NCBI GenBank assembly: GCA_947179155.2
Contig: OX359264.1
Location: 51,497,202-51,561,201, forward strand
Direction: 5' to 3'
Length of the DNA stretch: 64,000 nucleotides
DNA from: Hedera helix
Lineage: Eukaryota; Streptophyta; Magnoliopsida; Apiales; Araliaceae
Shown here: positions 36,106-47,293 of the stretch, piece after piece
Layout of the letters: each line of letters opens with the position of its first letter
Numbering within the stretch: the stretch's first letter is position 1
The notes under the pieces: generated by a model
The model's database searches: none
What the model was told of the DNA's origin: nothing
What the model saw: the letters and a program-made list of their open reading frames with translations, nothing else
Translations under genes and position numbers: made by a program

Positions 36106-36400
36106 AGTAAATTATTTTTTTCAACTTACCAAAATTCTTATTTAAATTCATATTCATATCCATATTCAGATCCAGAATCTCAATATCTACAAGAATTTTT
36201 AAATAGAGATGAGAAAAGATTAAGCACTTTAGAGAAATATATGAAAATTTTAATGAAAGTTCAATCTAATTTCATAGAATCTCAAATTAAATTTATACAA
36301 AACACTAATTAAGTTATATCTCATCTAGAAATTCAAATAAGTCAGTTAACCACTATAATAAATGAACAATAGATGAGTGAGCTTTCTAGTAGGTTAATCT
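36106..36400 (+). pseudogene. Decayed gag tail of a Tat/Athila-like retroelement
   Basis: In one plus-strand frame the sequence gives DPESQYLQEFL, EKYMKILMKVQSNFIES and SHLEIQISQLTTIINEQ with TAA/TAG interruptions. The pattern of a coiled segment followed by an IxxLExQxxQL-type motif is usual near the end of Athila/Tat gag proteins. It lies in the right place, about 1 kb after the primer site, and has several stops. The rest of the element to about 36.7 kb is too decayed to read. Confidence 0.45.
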
Positions 36401-37458
36401 TAAAAATTATAATAGTTATGAATTGATATAAGAAGAATAAAAATCCTGTATTCAATTTTTCATAATTTGAGTCAAGCCAATTTGAGAAATCTAAAAAACT
36501 ATACCTAAAAGTGATCATGTCACATTTAATGTTTTGGTTAAAAAAATCTTACAAGCCTAAACCTCTTATCCAAAAGACTTATTCCTAGAAAGTCACAAAG
36601 TGATTTTTCGGACCAACCTATTAAAATAAACATGATTCAATAATAACATTTGAATAAAGAGTTTTGAAGTTGATATAAATTATGTGAGAAAATTTAGAAG
36701 ATGATAGACGGTAGAAGAGACGGAAGGAAGTTAAAAAAAAAAAAAAAAAAGAGTTTTTAACTATAAATTGTGACCCAAAATCACTAAAACCCGATTATTA
36801 AAATCTCATGCTTTATTAATAATAGAGATATTTCGTGCTTGTTTTATTCCTTTATGAATATGCAGGAGTATATGCGTGAAAGACTGTTGAAGATAATCCC
36901 TTTTCTCCATTTTTGCGCATTCCATAATTGTAGTTTCCTTGCCAAAAATTGTGCTTAGCCTATGCGATGATAATCCCTTTTCTGTCTCTTTTAGAGTAAT
37001 ACTAGGTTGCTTAAATTTTTTATTTTAAACGAGTTTTAAGTGATATGAAATTAAATACTTTAATAATAATTTATTATATAATTAATTATATGAGATCGAC
37101 TTAATTAATATTGTGATAATGTATTATTTAAAATATTTCTAAAAATTAAAATTTTGAAAACTCTACTGTTACTCGTCTCGTTTATTACATTTCTTCACGG
37201 AAACGGACTCTTGTAACAACGAAATACAAACATGAATTATGTAAAAGAAAGAAAGGTTTGTATTTGTAAAATAAAATGAAATGGTCCATGAAATTTGCAG
37301 GAATGGCCTACCACTAAACTTTGTTTTTGTTTGTTCGGACGTCTCACATGCCAATGTCTTTGTCAAACAAATATATTTGAGTACAATGACCCTATCAATC
37401 ATGTGTTCTATATCTGTAACTAATCACAAAAAGCCAGCCTGGTAAATTGAGATATGGT

Positions 37459-37839
37459 TAGGGGTGAACATTTTTTTATTTATTTTTTTGATGCAGGATA
37501 TAACGGATCGGTCTAATCGACCGGTTGGATATAAAAAAAATGGGTCTAATATCGATAATTTGATATCGGTTCAGAGTTTTAAAAAATTGATATTAATTGA
37601 ACTGTACCAATTATATTAGTCTTGTTTTTTTTATAATAATAATATTATTAATATTTTTATTAATAAAAACAATAATAATAATAATAATAAAATAATAATA
37701 ATCGATATATTTCGATAAAAATCAGTACCAAACCAACTAACTGATTAGGTATACCGGTTCAACCAATATTGATACTGAATTTTATATAATTTCGATACTA
37801 GTCTGATTCGATACGGTTTTAACCGGTTGAACACACCTA
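37459..37839. mobile_element. Short non-autonomous hAT element (381 bp)
   Basis: Ends are TAGGGGTGAACATTT on the left and, inverted, TAGGTGTGTTCAACC on the right. Eight-base flanks GATATGGT (37451-37458) and GATATGGA (37840-37847) match at seven positions, typical of a hAT target duplication. CGGTT motifs (ACCGGTTG, TATCGGTTC, AACCGGTTG) are repeated near the ends, and an (AAT)n stretch lies near 37671-37702. No coding content. Confidence 0.85.
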
Positions 37840-37876
37840 GATATGGATAGAATATATTCTGATTTATAGGGATTTT

Positions 37877-38025
37877 TTTCGACAAGTTTACATATACAAT
37901 AACCAAACACTATATCCATTTACATCATTAAAAAATGAGTCATGATACGAATTTTAATATCATGTCCTACTTTTTAATAATGTAGATAAATATATTATTT
38001 AATTGATATGTGTTTATACTTATTC
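37877..38025. mobile_element. Foldback (hairpin) MITE, copy 2
   Basis: CCAAACACTATATCCATTTA with CATCATTAAAAAATGAGTCA pairs with TGTCCTACTTTTTAATAATG and TAGATAAATATATTATTTAA. Sequence and layout follow the copy at 32727-32876, including an outer ACAAGTTTACATATACAATA segment whose counterpart is inverted on the far side. Confidence 0.7.
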
Positions 38026-38670
38026 ATTTTTTTTTCTTTTTCTCTTTTCTGCCTTTCCTATTTATTCATTTTTCTCTACAGGGTTACCCATTCTATAAAC
38101 ATTTCCATATTACTATAATATCAAATATATTTCTAATATGATTGAAATATAATAATTAGTTAATTAATGCTTCATCCATCTTATAAAAAAGTCTCATCTG
38201 AATTTGATCTATGTTAATTTGTAAAACTTTAAATATTTAAATTGTGATGTGATTTTATTTTAATATAAGAGATAGTAACTTTGTACATAACAAAATTAAA
38301 AAAAAAATTACATCAAATTTTAAATTTTAATAATTTACTAAAAAAAATTAAATAAATTTTTTTTTTGTGTTACGTAAAGAATATATTAAAATTCATAGTA
38401 AATCCATTTGGATGGATTTACATAAAATGGGTTGGGTGCAAGTTTACTATATTTTGAATTAGACTAATATCGAAAATAGATTATATAATTTTTAAAAGAT
38501 TCTTCTAAGGTCATAGATGCATTTTTTTCATCCGTTTTAAACTAAATTAAGTCATATTGGTGTTTATAAATTATAAAGTATCATAACATTATTAACACAT
38601 ATAATATTAATTTTATAGAGTTAATAGGGTATTATCATGTCCACATTATATTTCTAGTCAAGTCAATAAT

Positions 38671-38853
38671 AAGAATAATTTTTTTAAAACTAAAATTATC
38701 ATTAAAATTAATTATTTTATAAATATATTTTTAATTTAAAAACGAGCAAGTAAAATGCTAGAAAGAATAAAAAATTTAAAACTAAAATTATCATTAAAAT
38801 TAATTATTTTATAAATGTATTTTTAATTTAAAAACGAGCAAGTAAAATGCTAG
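38671..38853. repeat. Tandem duplication, 92-bp unit
   Basis: Two adjacent copies offset by exactly 92 bases, both containing TAAAACTAAAATTATCATTA and AAAACGAGCAAGTAAAATGC with few differences. Confidence 0.9.
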
Positions 38854-39237
38854 AACGTCAACTTTTCAATGTGAAGGTGAGTTATGACATTCTAAATGAG
38901 ACAAAGGAGCATGCGGTGCCCAAATTAAAAAAAATAAAAAATTATTTCATATTTTTGAAATAAGTGAATAATATATATATGTGTGTGTGTGTGTGAACTT
39001 CAACACAGGTGGATTACAGGTATATAAGAGGGATGGCTATAATCCCAAAAATATGAAATAATCTTTCCAAATTAAAGCAGGGGTAGCATAGTATTCAGAC
39101 ATTAATCGGAATAAAAATCTACACGTACAGTTTGTTTACACCCTCCTTATATAAATAATTTATTTATTTTTTGACAAAAAAATTATATGAAGGGTGTTTA
39201 TGTAATTTGAATGAATTTTTTTTGCCAGAAAAAGTTA

Positions 39238-39381
39238 TTTATATAAAAAGAGTGTAAGAAAGATGTATGTGTAGATTTATTATTAATTTTGATATCATTT
39301 CGTAAGCAATTTATATAAAAAGAGTGTAAGAAAGATGTATGTGTAGATTTATTATTAATTTTGATATCATTTCGTAAGCAA
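39238..39381. repeat. Exact tandem duplication, 72-bp unit
   Basis: Two apparently identical adjacent copies (39238-39309, 39310-39381) containing AAAGAGTGTAAGAAAGATGT and TTTGATATCATTTCGTAAGC. Identity implies a recent event. Confidence 0.9.
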
Positions 39382-39682
39382 TCTCGTATCTATTTAATAA
39401 TAAAGAATATAAAAATAGAAGTATTGCGTTTCGCGTAAAAGATAGAAAAAAAAAATTCAAAATAATTATTACACATTATAAATTTTATTATTTTATAATT
39501 TTTTTAAAATTATTTTAATTTTGTATTTAACAATATCTTAAATTGACTTTAAAAATTAATAATAACCATATAATTTAGAACAAAATGTGTATTTTTAAAA
39601 AAATTATGTAATTTTACTAAATAAATATAAAAAAATTTATTTAATACTAGCACTGAAATAAATTTCTTCTTGTGTGTATATG

Positions 39683-39845
39683 TGTAACGACTCAGGTCAA
39701 ATCCCGAGTCCGAATCAAATCACAGCAGAATAAGGCCCAATGCGCTGTCTCAATAATATCTTCTTGGGTCATCTTAACCCACCACAGACTCACTCAAAAG
39801 GTCATTACTGAAGGTATTAATGATAGCAACTTGGGTCCTTATAAA
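39683..39845. repeat. Interspersed repeat X, copy 1 (fused to gag)
   Basis: Begins TGTAACGACTCAGGTCAAAT and runs to GGGTCCTTATAAATAC, where retroelement gag sequence takes over. Related segments are at 46671-46789 and 50134-50291. Together they suggest a unit of about 206 bases with TGTAAC...GTTACA ends, which would fit a small LTR. Confidence 0.6.
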
Positions 39846-40544
39846 TACATCTGAATACAAACTGAATTTATGAGAGCTAAGTTGTTGACGAATTTTGAGT
39901 CTCAAACCTCTTAGGAACATCCGACTCATTCGTGCTTCGTCATCCACTAGATGGGTGGCAAAACGAGATAACTCAGCGAACTTAGCTTCATATTGGGAGA
40001 CTGTCATGTTTCCTTGCTCCAGTTTAATGAATTTCACCTCTTTCATATGGCGGATTCTTTCTGGGAAATACTTCTCGTTAAACAGTTCTTTGAATTCTGT
40101 CCAAGACATTTCGAGTGCTGAAGGTTGGATACGTTTTACCGCTTCCCACCAATGGTCCGCCTCACCTCGTAACATAAAAGTGGCAAATGACACTTTTTGA
40201 TCATCAGCGCATTGTAAGACATCAAGTATTTTTGTCGTCTGCTTCAGTCATGCCTCCGCTTTGAGTGGGTCAGGCTTCCCGTGGAATTCAGGTGGTCCCA
40301 ATTTTTTAAATTGCTTGACAGTGACCATCCTCAAATTACCAGCATTTCTACCGTTATTATTGACTGGATTTCCTCTTGCTTGATTCTGTATGAACTACAT
40401 GAAATTCCTAAAGAATCCATCGTTCATTATGTTATCAGGAACATTATTTCCTGAGTTGGCAGGAGGATTGTTTGGGGCCTCCTGATTCTCAGCTACATTT
40501 GCTTCGGGTATTCCATAGTTAACCTCTTGATTTCCAGATGTCAT
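39846..40544 (-). pseudogene. Truncated Ty3/gypsy gag with two stops
   Basis: The minus strand encodes a plant Ty3/gypsy gag start, from about 40544 (MTSGNQEVNYGIPEANVAEN). Typical capsid landmarks follow: FKKLGPPEFHGKPDPLKAEA, MLRGEADHWWEAVKRI, WTEFKELFNEKYFPERIRHM, KFIKLEQGNMTVSQYEAKFA, ELSRFATHLVDDEARM and RMFLRGLRLKIRQQL. In-frame stops lie near 40392 (after FFRNFM) and 40247 (after PLKAEA). The frame breaks off at the junction with repeat X; zinc knuckle, protease, reverse transcriptase and integrase are missing. It belongs to the element whose primer site and LTR lie immediately to the right. Confidence 0.9.
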
Positions 40545-40729
40545 ACTTAACTGTGGTGACAAAATAATTGTTAGTTCAAACAAACTGACTCATCACTTCA
40601 TGTCCCTATATTCAATTCAACTAATTAGATAATAAAATCTAATTTAGGTGGGACACACTAGTGACTGATTATATTCGTCTCTCCCCTCCTAGTTCTACCC
40701 CAGATCTCCATTAAAAACCATATCCCTAA

Positions 40730-40741
40730 GCTCTGATACCA
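40730..40741 (-). other. Primer-binding site, initiator Met tRNA type
   Basis: The minus strand reads TGGTATCAGAGC two bases after the LTR end (GTCACA GT). This is the standard plant initiator-Met primer site and fixes the element as running right to left. Confidence 0.9.
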
Positions 40742-42095
40742 ACTGTGACGCCCCCAAATCTAGGCCTACACAGCCCAAACTTGAGTCGTCAAAAGACTAC
40801 AACAAAATTATTACAACAAAGCACAACGTACAACAATACAGTGTATAATAATAATACACAACTAAGTCTTCACTATTATTGTCACACTATTTTACCACAC
40901 GTGAAGACTATGATAGCTATTCCTCGGACTCTCACTCCATCCCCCAGCTAGACCTCGTTACGTTTTCATCTCCTGTTGAAAAACAATGGAACAAAAGAAA
41001 GGGTGAGCTCAAATAGCCCAGTAAGAAATATCATGACTAAGATAATGACAAATAAATTATCATTAGTCTTCAACAGTTGAGTTCTGAATAGAATAGACTA
41101 CAAGGTTTATATCAAAAACTGTAGTTAAATTCTTAAACAATGTTCAGATCAATAATAGCAGCGGAATGAGCAATCTATTTGAAGAATAATGCAGACTATA
41201 ATGTCCACTCGCTTCTCTTTTTAGTAAAAATATCATCAACTTTTATCATCTGAAATACCATTAGTCAAGTTAATACAACTTCACAGTTCCTGGTCATAAT
41301 CATACAGATCAACAGTTCATCTTTGCACTACGGGCCAAAGACATTCAATATAACACCAACGGTCATGATTATACCAGATTCAGCCTTTGGTCATAATCAT
41401 ACCAACCAACAGTTCATCTTTGCACTACGGGCCAAAGAGAACATTCACCACATGTCATAAAAGACACCGAACAGATGTATCGTCTTTAACCTAGTATATC
41501 GCCTTTAACCTATCATCTGTTCAACAATTATATCACATATGTGCACCCGGCCACAGATATTCACAACAGCTTGATTCTTGATGATTAATACAAATAACAG
41601 TGATACAAATGATGAACAGAAGAACAGGATAAACAATAAGTATCGGAAGTTTACTTTGTGCAGATTCAAATAATGTCCAAATTGCCAACATGATGTGGAG
41701 TGAAATTTAAAAATGATATTCAAGATCCACAGTTCAGAATAACGATTACAGTTCAATAGAAATGTTCAGAAAATAGGAAGGTTCAGTTGAAATAATGAAA
41801 TTCAACTATTATGGAACATATAATATTTTCAGGAATTATAGAAGCAATAGTTCCATAATAAGTTTCGATTTAGGTGTATGAAAGAAAATAATATCCCTTA
41901 CCGTAGCAGGTTTGATTAACAAAAGGTGAAGGGAATTAATATCCCTTACCATAGTAAGTTTGAATAATGGAAGATGAAAAAGATGGTATCCCTTATGAGT
42001 ATAAAGGAAAATGATATCACTTACGAATATGGAATACAAGTGTCATGTGATAATTCGTGTAGACAAATTATTTCCACACGAGACAAATAAAAAGG

Positions 42096-42340
42096 GTTAT
42101 TCACCAACAGGCGGTAATCCGCGCCGTAAGGTTATTCCCATCAATTTGAATACGAATAGTTATTCACCAAACAGGCGATAATCCGCGCCGTAAGGTTATT
42201 CCCATCAATTTGAATACGAAGAGTTATTCACCAAACAGACGATAATCCGCACCGTAAGGTTATTCTCAAAGATTAATAAGGAATGAATACAAAAGGTTAT
42301 TCACCAACAGGCGGTAAACCGCACCGTAAGGTTATTCCCA
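42096..42340. repeat. Tandem repeats in the outer LTR
   Basis: Four diverged copies, starting at about 42096, 42159, 42223 and 42296, of a unit with GTTATTCACCAAACAGGCGA and AATCCGCGCCGTAAGGTTAT. The same unit is amplified in the inserted LTR at 43893-44265. Confidence 0.85.
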
Positions 42341-42835
42341 CAATTTAATACATGGAAGTAAATGGCACAAGAAAGAAACGATATTATTTTCGAGAATCAA
42401 AGAATGATAATCCCTTCAAGTAAGAAAGAAAATAACATCCATTTATGATGATGAAAAGAATGATACCCCTTACCGTAGTAAGTTTAAATAATAGAAAATG
42501 AAAGAATATGATATTCCTTACCACAGTAAATTTAAGAGTTTGAAATGAATGGTATTCCTTACCTTAACACGTGACTGGATATTGATTTAAATGAGGTTGA
42601 TCAACCTATATATTTTTAATATAATTAGTAATTACCACATATAAATTTCAAAGTGTATGATAATTCGTATAATGTGAACTATCAAAATTATATATATTTA
42701 ACATAATTTTCGTAGTATAATATAACTACTTTAAAATAGTTTTTAAAATAATATTCCAAAATAAATCTTCCAAATAAAGTTTTTAAAAATGAATCTTCTC
42801 AAAGAAGAGTCTTCTAAGGGAAGATTTGTGAATAC

Positions 42836-45525
42836 TGTGACGCCCCCAAATCTAGGCCTACATAGCCCAATTTGAGACGCCAGAAAATACATAATCTTTA
42901 ATACAAATAGTTCATAGAACAGAAATGCAAAACTCAATAATACACAATTAAGTCTTCACTATTATTTTCACACTATATACAACATGTGAAGACTACAATA
43001 GCTATCACTCGGACCGTCACTCCATTCCCCTGCTAGACCCGGCTACTCTCTCTTTTTCTGAAAAACAATGGAACAAAAGAAAGGGTGAGCTCAATTAGTC
43101 CAGTAAGAAATATCATGACTAAGATAACGACAAATAAATTATCATTAGCTTTCAACAGATGAGTTCTTAATTGAATATAATAGACAATAAGTTTTGTATC
43201 AATAATAGCAGCGGAATGAGCAATCTATTAGAAGAATAATGCAGACTATAATGTCCACTCGGTTCTCTTTTTAGGAAAAACATCCTCAACTTTTATCATT
43301 TTAAACACCGTTGGTCATGATAATATAAATTTCCAGTTCCTGATTATAATCATGCCAGTCAATAGTTCATCTTTGCATTACGAGTCAAAGATATTCAAAT
43401 ATAACACCAACGGTAATGATTATACCAGTTTTCAGCCTTTGGTCATAATCATACCAACAACAGTTCATCTTTGCCCCAGGCCAAAGAGAATATTCACCAC
43501 GTGCCCTAAAAGACACAATAATTATATCGCCTTTATCCTATCAACTGTGCCCCAGGCCACAGATATTCACAACAACATGGTTCTTGATGATTAGAATAAC
43601 AATCGTGATATATATGATGAATCAGAAGAAACAGTATGATCAATAAATATCAAAAGTTTATGACTTTACTTTGTGCAGATTCAAATAATGTCCAAATTGC
43701 CAACATGATGTGGACTAAAATTCAAGAATGATATTTCAGATCCACAGTTCAAAATAACAGTTAAGGTTCAATAGAAAGATTTAGAAAAATAGGAAGGTTC
43801 AGTTGAAATGATATTAGATGAAGCGCAAACTATTAAAGAATATGTATTCATTTCAGGAAACTCTACCAAGAAGAGACAAGTAAGAAATGAATACGAAGAG
43901 TAATTCACCAAACATGCGGTAGTCCGCGTAGTCAGGTTATTCCCACAAATTAATAAGGAATGAATACGAAAGGTTATTCACCAACAGGCGATAATCCGCG
44001 CCGTAAGGTTATTCCCACAATTTAATATATGGAAATAAATACGAAAGGTTATTCACCAACAGGCGATAATCCGCGCCGTAAGGTTATTCCCACAATTTAA
44101 TATATGGAAATAAATACGAAAGGTTATTCACCAACAGGCGATAATCCGCGCCGTAAGGTTATTCCCACAATTTAATATATGGAAATAAATACGAAAGGTT
44201 ATTCACCAACAGGCGATAATCCACGCCGTAAGGTTATTCCCACAATTTAATATATGGAAATAAATGGCACGTCTTATGAGTAAGAAAGAAACGATATTAT
44301 TTTCGAGAATCAAATAATGATAATCCTTTACCATAGTAAGTTTGAATAATGGAAGATGAAAAAGATGGTATCCCTTACCTTAACACGTGACTAGATATGA
44401 ACTCGTACACTTACAGATCTTTACAAATACTCAAGATGACTTTAGCACACTCAAAGAGAGCTTATACTAAGAAATATTTGGAGAGTGAAAGAAAGAATAA
44501 GCAAGGAAGTTTTTATGAAAAATCCTTAAGTTAAGGCTTCTATTTATAGCAAAATTTCTTATCATCACCAAGATTTCCTAATTTAATCCAAACCGTATAT
44601 TTCAAGATAATGTTTAATCCATACCACTCATTTTATCTTTTAAGATTTCTTTAATCTAAACCATTCATTTAAAGATCATCTTTTAATCTATACCATTTAA
44701 TTTACTTTATATATAAAACAACTAACTTTAAATAAATCAATTATCTTTATATATAAAAACAAACAACTTTATATAATTTATCATAATAAAAACAAATAAC
44801 TTTATCAATTCAATTATTCAACAATAATTCACAATTATTCATTATTATGGCTAATTGTTGTAAATGCAGTGTAGTTGGCTTTTCGAGTTAGAAAAATAGG
44901 AAAATCACCCAATAATAGAATACAACAGTTTAATCAATATCACAAAAGAGATAACAATAATGCTGAAAATAAATAAGAAAATAACACGTTACTGTGTAAT
45001 GACAATTATTGATTCAGTAATGTGAATTATTGTGCATATGCTACTGTGACAATTATCAGCTTAATAATATGAATTATTATACATGTGACAATTATTGGTT
45101 CAATAAAGTCAATATAGTACAATAACCACTTTATCATTTAATAATATGAAACACTGTGCAATACCGTGTGCTACTATGTAATACCGTGTGCTACTATTCT
45201 TTTATCATCAGGTATTTTAACAGTTCAAAATGATAATACCATTGACTATTTTTATTTAAAAAGGTTACGTATGTCGCTTTCTATATCCGACAATAAGTCG
45301 TTGTGGGGGTCCACCATTATTTTGTTATTTCGGCGCCGTCGTACGAATCGAATATTCCCCGACAAAACGAATATTCTCCGACCAAACGAATATTGTTCGA
45401 CATAATAAAATTTGCACATAACATCCTTAACTTTTAACCTTATCAATTTAACCACCTACTGTTTCAGGAAAAATATATATGAAGAAAAATTAAATTTTGT
45501 ATTTCATAAAATTCGGGGTCTTACA
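42836..45525 (-). mobile_element. Solo LTR of the same family, inserted in the outer LTR
   Basis: A complete 2690-bp LTR with the same ends as its host (TGTGACGCCCCC and GGGGTCTTACA). It is flanked by the exact 5-bp duplication AATAC at 42831-42835 and 45526-45530. There is no internal domain, so the inserted element was reduced to a solo LTR by LTR-LTR recombination. It differs from the host LTR by scattered substitutions and by the copy number of the 75-bp repeats. Confidence 0.93.
43893..44265. repeat. Five 73-75-bp tandem repeats in the solo LTR
   Basis: Copies start at 43893, 43966, 44041, 44116 and 44191; the last four have an exact 75-base period and are nearly identical. Each holds ACGAAAGGTTATTCACCAAC, AGGCGATAATCCGCGCCGTA and a second GGTTATTCC. 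The array lies in the LTR interior, where enhancer-type repeats of LTR elements are commonly found. Confidence 0.93.
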
Positions 45526-45750
45526 AATACCGTGAAAAATAGGAATTTATGAAATTACTACTCTTTAATAAAAGACTTACTTGAAAAATTCTTGCACTCC
45601 TTTTGGCTTTCAAACACTCAAAATAATCTTATTATTCAGAAAAAAACTCATAAAATTCTTATAGAAAAATTTTATGTTTTAGGTGTGATTTTTCTATTCA
45701 GCTGAGCAAGCTATTTATAGGAGAAATAAGGGCACTATGCGCGGTAGGTG

Positions 45751-45777
45751 AGCACTGGCGTGCTGCACGCCAGTGCT
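45751..45777. other. Perfect 12-bp stem, 3-base loop
   Basis: AGCACTGGCGTG, loop CTG, CACGCCAGTGCT. A second small stem, GCAGCC-GCT-GGCTGC, follows at 45793-45807. Both lie in the outer LTR, in a GC-rich patch within about 25 bases of each other. No T run follows in either direction to suggest a terminator. Confidence 0.85.
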
Positions 45778-46670
45778 GAAGATTTTCAGCACGCAGCCGC
45801 TGGCTGCTTTTCCTTCCTGCACATTTTTGTGCAAATTTTTTTTTCTTTCAAATGGGTCCTACAGGGGCCCACATGTTACTATTCACGTTACTATTTCAAA
45901 TAGTAAAATTAATAATTTTTTATTTATTTATTTATTTATTCTTCCTGTGGGTCCAACATATAAAATAATGCTACAACAATAATTCAACAATAATGTAATA
46001 AACACGTTACAGATTATTATTAATTTAATAATATAAATTACAGTATATTTGCTATTGTGACAATTATTAGGTTCAATAATTTTAAAAACAGTGCAGCAAC
46101 AATTATTGACTCAATGATATAAAATACAGTGTAATGACAATTATTAAATCAATAATGCAAAATACTGTGTAACAACAATTATTGAATTGATAACATAAAA
46201 TATTATGCAGTGACAATTATTGATGAAATGATGCGTAACAGTTACGGTGTCAATTATCAGACCAATAATATGAGACACTGTGTAATACCGTGTGCTACTA
46301 TAGAATACCGTATGCTACAATAAAATACCATAAATTACCGTATCCTACTATTATTTTATCACCGGTATTTTAACAGTTAACACCGTTGACTATTTTTATA
46401 TAAAAAGGTTACTTCTGTCGTTTTCTATATCCGACAAATATTCCGTTGTGGGGTCCACCAATAATTAGTTATTTCGGCGCCGTCGTACGACCCGAATATT
46501 CTCCGACAAAACGAATATTCCTCGACAAAACGAATATTGTCCGACAAAATAAAATTTGCACATAACATCCTTAACTTTCAATTTCATCAATTTAACCACT
46601 TACTGTTTCATGAAAAAATATATATGAAGAAAAATTAAATTTTATATTTCATAAAATTCGGGGTCTTACA

Positions 46671-46789
46671 TTAGTCCACCACAGGCTCACCCTAAAGGTC
46701 ATGACTGAAAGTATTAATGATAGCAACTTGGGTCCTTATAAACACTTCCAAATATCTCACATTAATTGATGTGAGACTGAGGTGTTACA
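46671..46789. repeat. Interspersed repeat X, copy 2 (3' part)
   Basis: Directly after the LTR, this resumes repeat X at TTAGTCCACCACAGG and runs through TAATGATAGCAACTTGGGTC to the end GAGACTGAGGTGTTACA. It overlaps about 75 bases of copy 1 with several differences, so the two are not simply halves of one interrupted copy. Confidence 0.65.
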
Positions 46790-46792
46790 GTA

Positions 46793-46802
<10 letters not shown>

Positions 46803-46849
<47 letters not shown>
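46803..46849. repeat. (AT)n microsatellite left of a MITE
   Basis: A perfect AT array of about 47 bp directly adjoining the hairpin element at 46849-47014. Confidence 0.9.
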
Positions 46850-46852
<3 letters not shown>

Positions 46853-47011
46853 AAAAATGTAGGTATACAGCTGTGTACCTACACGGTAGGCCTTTAGCGA
46901 CGGTTTGAATGACTATGACGACAATACTATCAAGAAAACTGTTACCATAGTAATTAAAACCGTCGTCAAAAAGTCTACCATATAAGTACACAGTTGTGTA
47001 CCTACATATAC

Positions 47012-47014
<3 letters not shown>
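46849..47014. mobile_element. Hairpin MITE embedded in (TA)n, Micron-like
   Basis: The arms (about 46859-46907 and 46956-47007) are inverted repeats of about 50 bases: TGTAGGTATACAGCTGTGTA... and, reversed, TGTAGGTACACAACTGTGTA..., both continuing into GTAG-CTTT-CGACGGTTT. Each arm tip is itself nearly palindromic (GTACACAGCTGTGTAC type). The element lies precisely between two (TA)n arrays, the setting known for rice Micron MITEs. No coding content. Confidence 0.8.

Positions 47015-47073
<59 letters not shown>
47015..47073. repeat. (TA)n followed by (CA)n microsatellite
   Basis: About 43 bases of TA then about 16 of CA, adjoining the right side of the hairpin MITE. Confidence 0.9.
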
Positions 47074-47074
<1 letters not shown>

Positions 47075-47177
47075 TACAATTAAGTACAATTAAGTTTTAC
47101 GGTTTTTTGGGTAGGAAATGGCATGTCCACAAAAAAATGTTAAAGGCGACAATACTTTCGTAGATCTCGAGTTTAAA

Positions 47178-47293
47178 GGGAATCTCCTTTTACAGAGAAA
47201 AGTTGATAGGTACATTTTGAAATACATTGTCTTCTGGGAATCTCCTTTTACAGAAAAAGTTGGTAGGTACGTTTTGAAATGGATTGTCTTCTG
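47178..47293. repeat. Tandem duplication, about 58-bp unit
   Basis: GGGAATCTCCTTTTACAGA and GGTACATTTTGAAATACATT, GTCTTCTGG occur twice in succession with a few substitutions. No recognised function. Confidence 0.85.

Larger units (their letters stand above)
40744..46670 (-). mobile_element. Long LTR of the Ty3/gypsy element, split by a second LTR
   Basis: On the plus strand it starts TGTGACGCCCCCAAATCTAG and ends ATTCGGGGTCTTACA, giving TG...CA ends in both readings. Removing the inserted copy and its duplication (2695 bp) leaves about 3.2 kb. It adjoins the primer site, so it is the 5' LTR of the minus-strand element. Near its outer end are TTTCGGCGCCGTCGTACGAC and repeated CGAATATTCTCCGACAAAAC units. 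Its far side abuts a partial copy of repeat X (TTAGTCCACCACAGG), and no target duplication for this LTR can be verified. Confidence 0.85.

Noticed and set aside
43893..44265. Regular 75-bp repeats resembling a CRISPR array
   Set aside because: There is no repeat/unique-spacer alternation and no cas genes; the repeats lie inside an LTR of a plant retroelement.
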